Assembly: GCF_022606465.1 (NCBI RefSeq)
Contig: NZ_JALBUF010000007.1
Location: 62,001-126,000 of the forward strand
Source: Sulfoacidibacillus ferrooxidans
GTDB taxonomy: Bacteria > Bacillota > Bacilli > Alicyclobacillales > SLC66
Length of the DNA stretch: 64,000 nucleotides
Direction of reading: 5' to 3'
Shown: one piece after another, positions 1 through 9,468 of the stretch
Numbering within the stretch: the first letter of the stretch is position 1
Layout of the letters: the number at the start of each line of letters is the position of its first letter
Translations under genes and position numbers: made by a program
The notes under the pieces: generated by a model
What the model was told of the DNA's origin: nothing
Database searches by the model: none
What the model saw: only the letters and a program-made list of their open reading frames with translations

Positions 1-530
1 GATATATAATTTTTGGAGGTAATCATTACAATTCAATTGATCAATTATCTACTATCGAACTTGTATCTAATGATGATCGGATCATTTATACATTTCACTT
101 TTATAAGCCACATCTCTTTACACATCAAGGTGCATCTTGGGATAAAATAACTCGTGAATATCAAACTTCACTTTACTATCCTGGTGATTTCAGAGAGGTT
201 GAAGAATATGCTAGAATGCATCCTGAATATAGTTCCCAATTACAGGATTTGCCGAAGTATATTGACATATCCTATCTTCATGGTCTGATACAGCCTGCTA
301 TTGATTTTACATTGCAAACCGGAAAACCGCTCTACTGTGGTGAATATGGCGTAATTGATTTGGCACCTCTAGCGAGCAGGATCGCATGGCATCGGGATTT
401 TGTAGGTATATTGCAGGAATTAAAGATCGGGCGTTCCTGTTGGTCGTACAAAGAGATGAATTTTGGACTCGTCAATCAAAATGGCATTGTCGTACATGAG
501 GAACTCGTGAACATTGTAAGTCAGCGGTAA
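1..530 (+). CDS. Glycoside hydrolase family 5 (cellulase-like), 3' part only
   Basis: The frame is open from base 3 to the TAA at 528-530, so this is the last 175 residues of a gene that starts outside the window. It reads as the C-terminal part of a family 5 TIM-barrel glycosidase. YTFHFYKPHLFTHQGA (about residues 29-44) matches the conserved substrate-binding strand. YCGEYGV carries Glu about 114, the expected catalytic nucleophile. The Trp-containing strand CWSYKEMNFGLV closes the barrel. The proton-donor Glu would lie upstream and cannot be checked. Such enzymes hydrolyse beta-glucan or related polysaccharides and are often secreted, but the signal region is missing here. The family call is firm; the exact substrate is not. 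Confidence 0.85.
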   Translation, partial: YIIFGGNHYNSIDQLSTIELVSNDDRIIYTFHFYKPHLFTHQGASWDKITREYQTSLYYPGDFREVEEYARMHPEYSSQLQDLPKYIDISYLHGLIQPAIDFTLQTGKPLYCGEYGVIDLAPLASRIAWHRDFVGILQELKIGRSCWSYKEMNFGLVNQNGIVVHEELVNIVSQR

Positions 531-651
531 ATACCACTATGAATTTGTCCTATTGTTTACGACGGTCAAAAAATTGAGATCACTTTCGTAATCTAATAGG
601 GTAAGGATACGCGACTTCGAATGAACTTCTCACTATACAAGGAGGACCGAC

Positions 652-1041
652 ATGATGGAAAACCAATACCGTTTGGTAAAAGTGACTCAATCGGACGGCC
701 CAAGCCATGAACAATCAGATCATGTACATGATAACGATTATGGCCAGAGAGAGTTTAGTAAGAATGAACATTCGCAGAAGCACCATCCTGTTCTTTGGCT
801 GCTAGGTATTTTGGCCGTTGTATTCATTGTAGCTGTAGCAATATGGATGAATAGTGTATCTTCATCTTTGGGCCATACCAACCAAATTGTTACAAGTAAT
901 GCTACTCAACTTTCTCATGTATCTAATCAATTAACAAGTATTCAAGTGTGGATCCGTGCGATTTCACAGCAATTGAACCAGTTACAAAATGAAATAAGCA
1001 ACATTGCAACCATTGCACTAAGTCATTTGAATCATCACTAA
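652..1041 (+). CDS. Small single-pass membrane protein of unknown function
   Basis: This is a 129-residue protein with a good ribosome binding site (AAGGAGGA at 639-646). Residues 1-46 are hydrophilic and rich in His, Asp and Glu. About 47-66 form one transmembrane helix. Residues 70-129 are Gln/Asn/Ser-rich with heptad-like hydrophobic spacing, suggesting a short extracytoplasmic coiled coil ending in His-His. No family was recognised. It is probably a single-gene transcript, since a strong hairpin follows at 1083-1132. The ATG at 655 is an alternative start one codon later. The overall composition and clear start argue for a real gene, but its role is unknown. Confidence 0.7.
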   Translation: MMENQYRLVKVTQSDGPSHEQSDHVHDNDYGQREFSKNEHSQKHHPVLWLLGILAVVFIVAVAIWMNSVSSSLGHTNQIVTSNATQLSHVSNQLTSIQVWIRAISQQLNQLQNEISNIATIALSHLNHH

Positions 1042-1082
1042 TGCAAAAATGCTCCTTGAATGAGAATCATTATTTGTAAAGT

Positions 1083-1132
1083 ATTCAAAGAACGAGCACG
1101 ACATACTGTAGTGACGTGCTCGTTCTTTGAAT
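1083..1132. terminator. Bidirectional terminator hairpin
   Basis: An 18-bp perfect inverted repeat (1083-1100 with 1115-1132, 14-nt loop) lies between two convergent genes. It probably ends transcription from both sides. The stem ends carry the A/T-rich flank usual for bidirectional terminators. Confidence 0.75.
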
Positions 1133-1148
1133 TCACACCACCGATATA

Positions 1149-1928
1149 CTAATAATGACCAAGCATTCCTTTTCTTCGTGCATAGGTTGATGCGCGAAGA
1201 AAAACCAACATACCAATCGTTAACCAAAGTGATGCATTGATTAAACTCCAAAATAGCCAATCACCATGTGTGAATAATGGCGAATGGTTAATCATCATTT
1301 GCTTTAATAAACCTATCATGGGCGCTAAAGGTATGATAATTGCAATATTTTTCTCTACACCAGGTAACTGTGTAAATGGAGTCATCACCATAAATAGAAA
1401 GATAAACTGAAGAAGATTTAAAAAATTGTTGGTTCGTTTAAATATGATCGTGATACTTGCTACTAAATAGCCGAGTCCACTAGCCGCAATCGACGACAGA
1501 ATCAATGGAACAATGTCTAGCCAAGAAAAGTGAAGATGGCGCCCTGTTAAATAGGTAATCACTAAAAGAACAATCAGCGTCATCCCTAAGTTGATCAATA
1601 AATTAGCGATTAATCGTAAAAACAAGACCGTTTTGGCTGAAACGCGATTTAGATAAAGCTGCTCTAATGTTCCATTTTGTGCTTCATTAGAAATGGACCA
1701 ACCCATATCTCCAATGACAGTAAGTAGTAAGGAAAAAAGAGCATAACTTACGACAATATCACTCAATCGATTTCCAAATACGCTATTACCTGAAATATAG
1801 GCTGCTCCTAAAAATAATCCATAAAATAGAATGATCATAATTGCAACAGAACTGATAAATTCAGTTGGGTAACGTCTAAACTCAATGAAAATACGGCGAA
1901 ATTCAGCCTGAAATGCATGCCATATCAA
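1149..1928 (-). CDS. ABC-2 type exporter, membrane subunit
   Basis: A 259-residue protein with about six hydrophobic helices and the general pattern of ABC-2 permeases, including the amphipathic start MIWHAFQAEFRRIFIEFRRY. It would form the membrane path of an exporter with the ATPase encoded just upstream at 1943-2863, from which it is separated by 14 bases. The start is TTG, supported by AAAGGAGC about ten bases before it. ABC-2 exporters move drugs, polysaccharides or lipids outward; the substrate cannot be read from the sequence. Confidence 0.8.
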   Translation of the reverse strand: MIWHAFQAEFRRIFIEFRRYPTEFISSVAIMIILFYGLFLGAAYISGNSVFGNRLSDIVVSYALFSLLLTVIGDMGWSISNEAQNGTLEQLYLNRVSAKTVLFLRLIANLLINLGMTLIVLLVITYLTGRHLHFSWLDIVPLILSSIAASGLGYLVASITIIFKRTNNFLNLLQFIFLFMVMTPFTQLPGVEKNIAIIIPLAPMIGLLKQMMINHSPLFTHGDWLFWSLINASLWLTIGMLVFLRASTYARRKGMLGHY

Positions 1929-1942
1929 GGTTCTAAGCTCCT

Positions 1943-2863
1943 TTATTCTACATAGTGGCGAAAAACAGATGCTAAATCTGCTAGATCTCGTTCCATTCTA
2001 AGTAATGAACATGGTTCTGTGGTTCGCAATATATCATATAGTTCTTTTTGAGTGGTAATCGATATGTAAAATGTTTTTTCATCTACAAAATCTGCACCAC
2101 GTTCGCTAATAATTTGGCGCTGTGAGTGAGTTAATGGTTCACCTAGTTCAAAAATATATTTATTTTCACTAAATTGCTCAAGTACGTCATGTGTATGTCC
2201 CTCTAATACAACTCTTCCTTTTCTAACAATACATACACGATCAGCCAATGTTTGTGCAACTTCCATCTGATGAGTGGTTAATAGAATGCCGACATGTTCT
2301 TCTTTTGCTAATCGTATGATGAGTTCTTGAATGCGATCAGCAGCTTGAAGATCCAGTCCAAGTGTCGGTTCATCAAGTAATAAGAGGGAAGGCGAATGCA
2401 TGAGTGCTGCACAGATCGCTACTTGTTGTTGCATACCTCGACTAAGCTTTTGTAGAGTATCATGAGCTTTATCCTGCAGACCAAAATTTGATAATAAGTC
2501 CATGGCGCGCTCTTTTGCTATGCGATGTGGATACCCTTTGAGGCCAGCCCAATATATTAAATTTTCCAATGGAGTTAAACGCCAATATAAGTTCCTTGAG
2601 CCTTCTAACACAGCACCTACATGTGATATTGCTTTACGACTGTGTTTTTTTATGCTGTGCCCACAGATGAATGCTTCTCCATCGTCTGGTTGGATAAGAC
2701 CAGCAATCATTTTAATGCTTGTCGTTTTGCCTGCTCCATTTGGACCTAAAAAAGCAAGTACTTCTCCTGCTACTAGTTGCAAGCTCACGTCATCCACTGC
2801 TATAAATGGTTTTTTATCTTTTCCTACATAGTGCTTGCGCAGCGATTGTACATCAAGTATCAT
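1943..2863 (-). CDS. ABC exporter ATP-binding subunit
   Basis: A 306-residue cytoplasmic ATPase of the drug/antibiotic (CcmA/NatA-like) branch. Walker A is GPNGAGKTT (about residues 40-48), the signature is LSRGMQQQV, Walker B is LLLLDEPTLGLD, and the switch His is in LLTTHQM. Residues after about 225 form the extra C-terminal domain common in this branch. It pairs with the permease immediately downstream. A GAGG-type ribosome binding site lies a little far (about 13 bases) before the ATG. Substrate unknown. Confidence 0.88.
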   Translation of the reverse strand: MILDVQSLRKHYVGKDKKPFIAVDDVSLQLVAGEVLAFLGPNGAGKTTSIKMIAGLIQPDDGEAFICGHSIKKHSRKAISHVGAVLEGSRNLYWRLTPLENLIYWAGLKGYPHRIAKERAMDLLSNFGLQDKAHDTLQKLSRGMQQQVAICAALMHSPSLLLLDEPTLGLDLQAADRIQELIIRLAKEEHVGILLTTHQMEVAQTLADRVCIVRKGRVVLEGHTHDVLEQFSENKYIFELGEPLTHSQRQIISERGADFVDEKTFYISITTQKELYDILRTTEPCSLLRMERDLADLASVFRHYVE

Positions 2864-3082
2864 TCATTATTCACAACCTCTTTAGGCGTTATTAGGAAAT
2901 ATAATCTTGTTTATGGCAACAAAAATTGATACTTCCATGTCTTTAAATAATATACTGCAGGATTAATTTTTACTAGATACATTGAACTAAAAATTTAAAA
3001 AATAACGATTTAAAATGATATGAAGTGTGTTTTATGTAGGATGGTTTATATTTGCATATCGATAAAAAATGCAAGTGGATGT

Positions 3083-3601
3083 CTAGATATCTTCACCTTC
3101 TAAAGTCAATAAACGAGCTTTCATAGGTATCCCACCACGGTATCCGGTTAACGTATGATTTTTTCCAATTACACGATGGCAGGGAATGATGATAGGAATA
3201 GGGTTGGCACCGCATGCTGTTCCAACTGCTCTGACAGCAGTAGTATGGTTGATACTTGCTGCAACATCAGAATAACTCCTAAGTTCACCAAATGGAATTT
3301 GGATCAATGATAACCAAACCTTTTTTTGAAATGAAGTACCATGAGGATCAAGTGGGCAGCTAAATACTTTGCGATCTCCTTTTAAATACTCAATAATTTG
3401 GCTACTATAGAATGCTATCTTATTGTCATCATGAATTAAAACGGGCCTTGAAATATGTTTCTTTACCCAATGCTCCATTGTTTGAAAGGTTTCATTGGGT
3501 AAAGTGAGAAAACAAAGACCTTGTTCTGTTGTTGCTAGATAAAAAGACCACTCGTCATGTACGAAAGAACCCCAGTACACAGAGATGGATGAAGTGATCA
3601 T
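3083..3601 (-). CDS. ogt: Methylated-DNA--protein-cysteine methyltransferase
   Basis: A 172-residue suicide repair protein that transfers alkyl groups from O6-alkylguanine to its own cysteine. The active-site motif IPCHRVIG is intact near residue 142, preceded by the helix-turn-helix that inserts into DNA (GELRSYSDVAASI, AVRAVGTA) and followed by the conserved GYRGG loop. Length matches the short Ogt/AGT type with no Ada domain. The start ATG has GAGGAG nine bases upstream. It is followed at 2864-3082 by an A/T-rich stretch without a convincing gene. Confidence 0.93.
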   Translation of the reverse strand: MITSSISVYWGSFVHDEWSFYLATTEQGLCFLTLPNETFQTMEHWVKKHISRPVLIHDDNKIAFYSSQIIEYLKGDRKVFSCPLDPHGTSFQKKVWLSLIQIPFGELRSYSDVAASINHTTAVRAVGTACGANPIPIIIPCHRVIGKNHTLTGYRGGIPMKARLLTLEGEDI

Positions 3602-3630
3602 GTGATTACTCCTCTAAAGTATTGAGACAT

Positions 3631-4191
3631 CTAAGATTTTAGTCTCCAGTATACATTATTTTTACGTTCCATCAGTTGATGACCAACCAATTCTCTCTTT
3701 AAGGTTGAAAAATCAGGGTGATGACGTTTAATTCTTTCATTAACTTCTGATTCTGCATAGCGAGTGCCCATATCAAATTTACCTGCTAACCACGTAAGCA
3801 CAATAAGTCGTTTTTTACGACTTGCTGGAATTTCTTTTAGTTCTTCACCACTCAAAAAATCCCGCAATACTTTGCGTTCCCACGCATCTTCCTGAATATC
3901 TTCTGTCATTTGGGATAGTTTTTCGGGTGTCAACATGAGATGTACATTGGTTAAACTATCCGATAAAAATCGATAAAAATGAACATTGCCATCTATGCGC
4001 ATCTCGACGATTCCGAGTTCTCGCAAACGATTCAAATGATGCGAGACAGTGGGTGGCTTAAGGTTGAGATAGGCGGCTAATTCCTCTACGTTAGCTTCTT
4101 GATTCACCAAAAGTCCAAGAATGCGCAAACGACTTTCATCAGCTAACACCTTAAGAAATTGGACGAGAATGTGATTTTCTTCTTGATGCAT
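3631..4191 (-). CDS. ArsR-type HTH regulator with C-terminal DUF2087
   Basis: A 186-residue regulator. Residues about 5-75 form a winged helix of the ArsR type (DESRLRILGLL, then the recognition helix KPPTVSHHLNRLRELGIV). The last 65 residues match DUF2087, with RKKRLIVLTWLAGKF, YAESEVNERI and YWRL as landmarks. No metal-binding cysteines are present, so it is probably not a metal sensor. The frame stays open up to a TTG at 4236, but the ATG at 4191 has GGAGGA nine bases upstream and is preferred. It lies just downstream of the sedolisin gene on the same strand, with the inverted repeat 4231-4260 between them; regulation of the protease is possible but only an inference. Confidence 0.85.
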   Translation of the reverse strand: MHQEENHILVQFLKVLADESRLRILGLLVNQEANVEELAAYLNLKPPTVSHHLNRLRELGIVEMRIDGNVHFYRFLSDSLTNVHLMLTPEKLSQMTEDIQEDAWERKVLRDFLSGEELKEIPASRKKRLIVLTWLAGKFDMGTRYAESEVNERIKRHHPDFSTLKRELVGHQLMERKNNVYWRLKS

Positions 4192-4230
4192 CGACCATTC
4201 CTCCAGAAAATGTGTTATATAATTATTTGT

Positions 4231-4260
4231 GGTCAAAAGAATCTTTAGACTCTTTTGACC
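4231..4260. promoter_or_regulatory. Inverted repeat between sedolisin and ArsR-type gene
   Basis: A perfect 10-bp inverted repeat (GGTCAAAAGA ... TCTTTTGACC) with a 10-base spacer lies 19 bases after the sedolisin stop and about 40 bases before the regulator start. It may be a terminator for the protease gene, although no T-run follows. It may instead be an operator for the regulator. Confidence 0.45.
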
Positions 4261-4279
4261 ACGGGAAAGTAAAATCTCA

Positions 4280-5920
4280 TTATCCTAAGTCATTGACAAA
4301 GTTAGTCGCGTTAATAGATCCCCAGCCTGTCACATTGTTATAACCAGGACCACAGGAATAATATCCGTTATTACCAGAAGTGATTTGATTAAAATCTGTG
4401 TTATAGTTGTAGGCTGCATCTTGATAAATATTTGGATCTGCTTCACCAATTGAAGAATATCCTTGGTAGGCTAAATCTTGATCGATGAGAGCGAATGTTG
4501 CAGTCATTTGTGGAGCTACGAAACTGGTTCCACCAGCCACATTCCAAGCGCCATTGTAATAGAAAGAGTATCCTGTATTTGGATCAGCATTCAATGCAAT
4601 ATCTGGAGTTTGCCGCTGACCATCTTGTGGCACGTTTTCACCAGTTTGCCAACTTGGTTCAGACCATACTGAACTTTGTCCACCGCCAGAACCACTCCAC
4701 CCTGTTTCACTTTGAATCGTATCATTACTATTGAGAATTAACTTTGTTCCTCCACATGCTGTAACGTAGGGATCTGATGAAGGATAGTCAACAGCAAGAT
4801 TACTTGTTCCATCAGTAGCTCCGTTATCCCCAGAAGCTACAAATACACTTTGACCTTGTGAAGCCATCTGAGAAAAAATATTGTCGTCTGCTGTTAACTC
4901 TGACTGCGACATATTTGATTCGGCAGTACCCCAACTAGTAGACAGGACCTGTGCTGCATCCGCAGAAGCTGCTGCATTATAGACATCGGTAAAAGTCCCT
5001 AAGCTTGAATTTGCACCTTCGTACATAATGACATTTGCTCCAGGTGCTGTAGCACTCGACCATTCTAGGTCAAGCGTGGTTTCTGGATTAATTTGAGAAG
5101 GAGTGCCACCGACATTGACATCCGTTACAGATGGGGTAGGAAGGCCATAAGCTTGGTCAAATGTAGCAATATCACTTGAGTTATACGTATCAGCCGTTAG
5201 AATTCCAATTGTAACTCCCGATCCGTTTATTCCTTCATTATATAGCGGGTTATAATTATATGCCGTTTCAATTTGACTCGGCGTATAACCAGACGTCGCT
5301 GTAAGTTGATGGGCAGTAGCCGTTTGTTTCATGATAAGGTGAGTATGCATTTGGTGATAATTGCTTAATCCAATAACAGCAGATATAAGTGAACTGACTT
5401 GAGTAGGTAACTTAACAGATGATTGGGGTGCGTAAAAGTTCTTGCTGCCTACTTTATAATTGCCAATCTGAACTCCAAACGTTTGTTCAATATTTTTTGT
5501 ATTGCCTGTCACATCGATTAACATTCGATTAGCGTAAGTTTTTTGGATGTGTAAGCCCGAAGATTGTAAGTAATTCATGACCGTTTGATATTGCGCAACA
5601 GATGGTCCAAATTTTGAAGTAAACTCTCCTGGCTTTAACCATTGATGATATTCTGAAGATCCTTTTGTATATTGATCGTGCAGTAAAGATTGCAATTGAC
5701 TTTGATTTTGCAGATGCAGGGCAACCGTAATACTCATAGTGCTATTTGGATCATGTACACCAATGAGTGTAGCATGCGTTAAAAATGGTTCTGTGCTACC
5801 GGGAAGTGCAGTCATTGTTGTTACATTCCCTTGAGCACCAGTACTTGCTGCATAAGCAGGTAATGCTGTAGCGCATAAAAAACCAGCAGCTAACATGGTC
5901 ATTCTGATTTTCCACTTCAC
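4280..5920 (-). CDS. Sedolisin (S53) serine-carboxyl acid protease, secreted
   Basis: A 546-residue preproenzyme of the kumamolisin type, which cleaves proteins at acidic pH outside the cell. Residues 1-24 are a Sec signal peptide. About 40-200 form the activation prodomain, and about 210-546 the catalytic domain. The catalytic residues are visible as Glu280 and Asp284 (E-x-x-x-D in PETTLDLEW), Asp365 (SGDNGATDG) and Ser466 (GGTSFVAP). The C-terminal part has the Asp/Gly-rich Ca2+-binding loop usual in the family (near GYNNVTGWGSINATN). The start is GTG after AAAAGGAGGG. A palindrome at 5994-6020 sits in its promoter region. All catalytic residues are intact, so activity is expected. Confidence 0.95.
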   Translation of the reverse strand: MKWKIRMTMLAAGFLCATALPAYAASTGAQGNVTTMTALPGSTEPFLTHATLIGVHDPNSTMSITVALHLQNQSQLQSLLHDQYTKGSSEYHQWLKPGEFTSKFGPSVAQYQTVMNYLQSSGLHIQKTYANRMLIDVTGNTKNIEQTFGVQIGNYKVGSKNFYAPQSSVKLPTQVSSLISAVIGLSNYHQMHTHLIMKQTATAHQLTATSGYTPSQIETAYNYNPLYNEGINGSGVTIGILTADTYNSSDIATFDQAYGLPTPSVTDVNVGGTPSQINPETTLDLEWSSATAPGANVIMYEGANSSLGTFTDVYNAAASADAAQVLSTSWGTAESNMSQSELTADDNIFSQMASQGQSVFVASGDNGATDGTSNLAVDYPSSDPYVTACGGTKLILNSNDTIQSETGWSGSGGGQSSVWSEPSWQTGENVPQDGQRQTPDIALNADPNTGYSFYYNGAWNVAGGTSFVAPQMTATFALIDQDLAYQGYSSIGEADPNIYQDAAYNYNTDFNQITSGNNGYYSCGPGYNNVTGWGSINATNFVNDLG

Positions 5921-5993
5921 TGAAAACCCTCCTTTTAACTGGATAATGTAAATATTCTAACTACATCAGTACTTTACCATAGGAGATTGGTTA

Positions 5994-6020
5994 ACATGTG
6001 TTAGCGATTCTAACACATGT
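5994..6020. promoter_or_regulatory. Candidate operator upstream of the sedolisin gene
   Basis: A perfect 11-bp inverted repeat with a 5-base spacer (ACATGTGTTAG ... CTAACACATGT) lies about 75 bases before the protease start. Its length and position suit a dimeric regulator. A transcript hairpin is less likely because no T-run follows on either strand. Confidence 0.45.
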
Positions 6021-6061
6021 AAATCAGCTTTATATGTTATAATATTAAATTGTATTTTACT

Positions 6062-6096
6062 GGCTTGGGCCCATCCATGTAGAGGATAGGCCCAAG
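6062..6096 (-). terminator. Hairpin downstream of the lipoprotein gene
   Basis: A stem of about 14 bp with one wobble position (GCTTGGGCC arms) and a 7-base loop lies about 100 bases after the lipoprotein stop. It is GC-rich but not followed by a clear T-run, so the call as terminator is moderate. Confidence 0.4.
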
Positions 6097-6192
6097 CTTC
6101 ATTCATGATAGTTATATAATTGTAACGACACAACTCATGGATTAAAAACTTTAATTAGTTTTTCGAAATGACTTCTGATGATCTTGTCATGA

Positions 6193-7389
6193 CTACTGCA
6201 GGTACTCTTTCATGGATGAAGCCATAACCAACGCATCATACAAGTTGCCTTGTGAAGTAATGCTAAATAAGTTAGAATCTTCTGCAAAGCTAATTTCAAT
6301 TTGTGTAGTGACTACAGTACCATGAGTGTTTGCTAAGTTGCGAATCCATACGAGTCCATGGGTAGGTGGTAAATAAATAGAATTTAATATGTTCGTGACT
6401 TCCTTAGCCTGCTCAACATTGAGTTTGGAATCTGGTCCTCGAACGCCTAATGTCCAGTCTCCCTCGTGCCATACAATAGTTTGTTTTTGTTTTCCTTGAT
6501 AGATTATCCCGTTTAAATTTGTTTCTAAATGAATGGTACCTGTTGGGATTTGATTAGCTAACACTTGGTGTACTCCGTACATCATTTGTTGTCTTGCTGC
6601 GTGATTGGATGCAAAGTGAGTCCCACCTACATCTGCTAAAAGTGGCGCTGCAATGGAGTTGAGCTCTGGTTCGTTGATCTCGTATGGAATATTTGTTTCA
6701 AAGATTGAATCTGTATAGGTAAATGATTTTGCTGCAACAAAGACAGATATATAAGGGTTTTTAATTGAATTTCTTCGGGAAATCGTTTGTGGTAACCATG
6801 TTGGCTCCCATATGGGGAATGTTGTACCCATTTGCCTTGCTTGATTGCGTGCTGCAACTAGAGGAGTGGGCCAGTTAGTTGACATCGGTAAGACATTTAT
6901 GGTCCTCTGAAGACTGGCATTTTGACCATTTTGATAGGAGGCATGAAAGGTAAATGTCTGTGGACCTGCTCCAGTGAGATGGAAGTCTGCGTGAAACCTA
7001 CCATCTGCAGAAAGAGTAGCTACTGCTTTGGCCACAGGATAACCACTAGAGATGTCCGTCCATATGGTTACCTGTTTATTACTCGTAGGATCGATGACTC
7101 TTCCAGAGACTCGTACGGTGTTGACAGCCCACATCATAGGTGTATAAAGAATCACTTGCGCAGACGGGCTTGTTACTACAGATGATCCGTTATTTGTTGA
7201 TTTAGCCGGTAGGATAGTTACTGTTGGAGATGACGTTTTGCTTGTTGATTTTGGTGAAGATATTGATGAATGTGTGGAATTCTCGTGATGTGTAGTAGAA
7301 GGTGAGGATAGTAATGGTGATGTACCACATCCAGTCATAGTGGAAATTCCAAGGATACCAATAGCTATTGCGTAAATGTAAGGTTTCAA
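6193..7389 (-). CDS. Putative lipoprotein with Ig-like domain
   Basis: A 398-residue exported protein. The first 21 residues form a lipoprotein signal with lipobox STMTGC, so the Cys would be lipid-anchored on the outer face of the membrane. Residues about 25-75 are a Ser/Thr-rich linker. Residues about 80-165 look like a beta-sandwich of the kind used to bind or present other domains (VRVSGRVIDP ... FHASYQNGQN). The remaining part is a mixed alpha/beta region of unknown family. The start is TTG with AAAGGAAG seven bases before it. It is transcribed toward the sedolisin gene, but a separate operator-like site and hairpin lie between them. Confidence 0.75.
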   Translation of the reverse strand: MKPYIYAIAIGILGISTMTGCGTSPLLSSPSTTHHENSTHSSISSPKSTSKTSSPTVTILPAKSTNNGSSVVTSPSAQVILYTPMMWAVNTVRVSGRVIDPTSNKQVTIWTDISSGYPVAKAVATLSADGRFHADFHLTGAGPQTFTFHASYQNGQNASLQRTINVLPMSTNWPTPLVAARNQARQMGTTFPIWEPTWLPQTISRRNSIKNPYISVFVAAKSFTYTDSIFETNIPYEINEPELNSIAAPLLADVGGTHFASNHAARQQMMYGVHQVLANQIPTGTIHLETNLNGIIYQGKQKQTIVWHEGDWTLGVRGPDSKLNVEQAKEVTNILNSIYLPPTHGLVWIRNLANTHGTVVTTQIEISFAEDSNLFSITSQGNLYDALVMASSMKEYLQ

Positions 7390-7481
7390 TGCTGATCTTC
7401 CTTTCTGTATGTCATTTGTTAGACGCCAAACAAATGAAACAGGTTACTTTATTTTCAAAAGATCAGAAGGTGTTTATTTCA

Positions 7482-7536
7482 ATAAAAAAACCATCCGATC
7501 TATAGTCATGTTCATGACGTATGGATCGGATGGTTT
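7482..7536 (-). terminator. Intrinsic terminator of the catalase gene
   Basis: On the minus strand a 13-bp perfect stem (arms 7488-7500 and 7524-7536) is followed at once by a run of seven T residues. It lies 14 bases after the catalase stop, a classic factor-independent terminator. Confidence 0.9.
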
Positions 7537-7549
7537 ACATTGCATTCAA

Positions 7550-8989
7550 TTATTGATTAACTTGAATCTGCAATCCTTTTGCAACACGTGCTCCAAATGA
7601 CTCATCGGCTAAAATAAAATGGTTCACTTGACGAATTTTAATATCTAATGCGACCGATTGCATCGCAGTGACGATATTGTCAATCAGATCTGTTTGTTCT
7701 GTTTCACTCAACAATCGATACAAATCTCCAGCTTGTGTGTAGTGATCGTCTGATGGGTACTTGTGACTTCCAGTTTGCCCAGTCACCTCATAAGGTGCCG
7801 TTGCAACTGATGGCGTTTCCTTTATTCCATCATAGCTGTTCGGCTCATAATTTGGAGAAGCTCCACCGTTTCCATCAAAACGCATGGAACCATCGCGTTG
7901 ATGATTATGGACAGGTGCAATTGGACGATTAATCGGTAGAGCATCGTGATTTGTGCCCACGCGATAACGGTGTGCATCCGCATAAGCAAAGAGTCTTCCT
8001 TGCAACATCTTATCAGGAGAGAATCCGATGCCAGGAACAATATTGGCAGGTGAAAAAGTCGCTTGTTCAACTTCTGCAAAATAATTTTCTGGGTTGCGAT
8101 TGAGAACCATGCGACCAACTTCGATAAGTGGATAGTCTTTTTGGGACCATACCTTTGTCACATCAAAAGGATCAAAACGATATGTGTTTGCGTCTTGTAA
8201 AGGCATGATTTGAACGTAAAGTTTCCATACAGGATGTTGTCCTTGTTGAATTGAATCAAATAAATCGCGCGTTGCATAATCAGGATCATCGCCTGCCATT
8301 TTCACAGCATCAACACGCCGAAAATTCTCAATGCCTTGCTCTGTTTTAAAATGATACTTCACCCACACTGCTTCTCCTGCATGATTATTCCATTGAAATG
8401 TGTGGCTACTAAAGCCATGCATGTGACGATATGTTTTTGGAGTTCCACGATTGGAAAATAAAATAGTCACTTGATGTAATGATTCTGGAGACAATGACCA
8501 AAAATCCCACATAGCATTTGGATCTTTACAGTTAGTTGCTGGATTGCGTTTTTGTGTATGAATAAAGTCTGGAAATTTTAGTGGATCGCGAATAAAGAAT
8601 ACAGGTGTATTATTACCGACAATATCGTAGTTACCGTCTTCTGTATAAAATTTTACTGAAAATCCACGCGGATCGCGTTCCGTATCTGCTGAGCCTTTTT
8701 CACCTCCAACAGTAGAGAAACGTACAAACAACGGTGTCTGTTTTCCGACTTCTGACAAGAAACTAGCTCGAGTCCACTTTAAAACGTCGTTAGTTACTTC
8801 AAAATAGCCATGTGCACCGGCACCTTTTGCGTGAACGACGCGCTCTGGAATGCGCTCGCGATTGAAATGCGCAAGTTTCTCAATTAAATGAAAGTCTTCT
8901 AACAAAACTGGTCCGCGTTGTCCAGCTGTCTGAGAATGTTGATTATCTGCAACAGGTGAGCCTGTTGAGGTGGTTAGTTTTTTAGTCAT
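7550..8989 (-). CDS. katA: Catalase (heme, small-subunit type)
   Basis: A 479-residue monofunctional catalase converting H2O2 to water and oxygen in the cytoplasm. The distal His lies in [17 protein letters not shown], the Asn in the [16 protein letters not shown] region, and the proximal heme-ligand Tyr in [12 protein letters not shown]. The length fits the clade of small-subunit catalases. The frame is open eight codons further (9013), but the ATG at 8989 has GGGGGA at a good distance and is preferred. A strong terminator follows, so it is probably transcribed alone. An A/T-rich imperfect dyad around 9031-9050 could be a PerR or Fur type site, but the match is weak. Confidence 0.95.
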   Translation of the reverse strand: MTKKLTTSTGSPVADNQHSQTAGQRGPVLLEDFHLIEKLAHFNRERIPERVVHAKGAGAHGYFEVTNDVLKWTRASFLSEVGKQTPLFVRFSTVGGEKGSADTERDPRGFSVKFYTEDGNYDIVGNNTPVFFIRDPLKFPDFIHTQKRNPATNCKDPNAMWDFWSLSPESLHQVTILFSNRGTPKTYRHMHGFSSHTFQWNNHAGEAVWVKYHFKTEQGIENFRRVDAVKMAGDDPDYATRDLFDSIQQGQHPVWKLYVQIMPLQDANTYRFDPFDVTKVWSQKDYPLIEVGRMVLNRNPENYFAEVEQATFSPANIVPGIGFSPDKMLQGRLFAYADAHRYRVGTNHDALPINRPIAPVHNHQRDGSMRFDGNGGASPNYEPNSYDGIKETPSVATAPYEVTGQTGSHKYPSDDHYTQAGDLYRLLSETEQTDLIDNIVTAMQSVALDIKIRQVNHFILADESFGARVAKGLQIQVNQ

Positions 8990-9468
8990 GTATAGTCCCC
9001 CTAGTGCACTCATTTAGTAGGCATCAATTTATATTTATTCTAATTTAAATAAAGAAGAAAATCAAGAAAAAAACACAGATCGGCTTTATGCTAGATCCAA
9101 ATGGGACACAACGATTGCAATGATCAAAGGGCGTCATATCGCTTAGTACAAGAGAAGCATGATCATCCCTATGGTTAATGGAAAGAACTAAATTTCTTAA
9201 TATTGCAGGAATATACAAGTGTAATAGCGAATTGACTTACATATCAATAATATGGTTGGATGATCAATACCGTTCGTGAAGTTTCTCGAATATACGAAGT
9301 ATATAGATAGAATCATAACAAAGGGTATGTATAGCATGCTCTCTATGACATGTACTTCTTATCCATGCGGCTTGTATATTCTAAATAGTATATTTATTCG
9401 CTTTATGACAGATAAGTATGGAGCCATGGATGTGTAGCTCGTTGATAGCGAAAGAGGTGACTGAATCA
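8990..9468. other. Intergenic region between divergent catalase and catabolic genes
   Basis: About 480 bases with no open frame that has both a ribosome binding site and plausible composition. It should hold the divergent promoters of katA and of the block starting at 9469. The A/T-rich part near 9025-9060 suits the katA promoter, and the part around 9370-9410 (TATATT-like) suits the rightward promoter. No convincing -35/-10 pair could be fixed. Confidence 0.5.

Noticed and set aside
7409-7600. 63-codon frame over the catalase terminator
   Set aside because: It crosses the terminator hairpin and the catalase end and has no credible start.
9020-9055. PerR/Fur box before the catalase gene
   Set aside because: Only an imperfect A/T-rich dyad is present; not distinguishable from general AT-richness.
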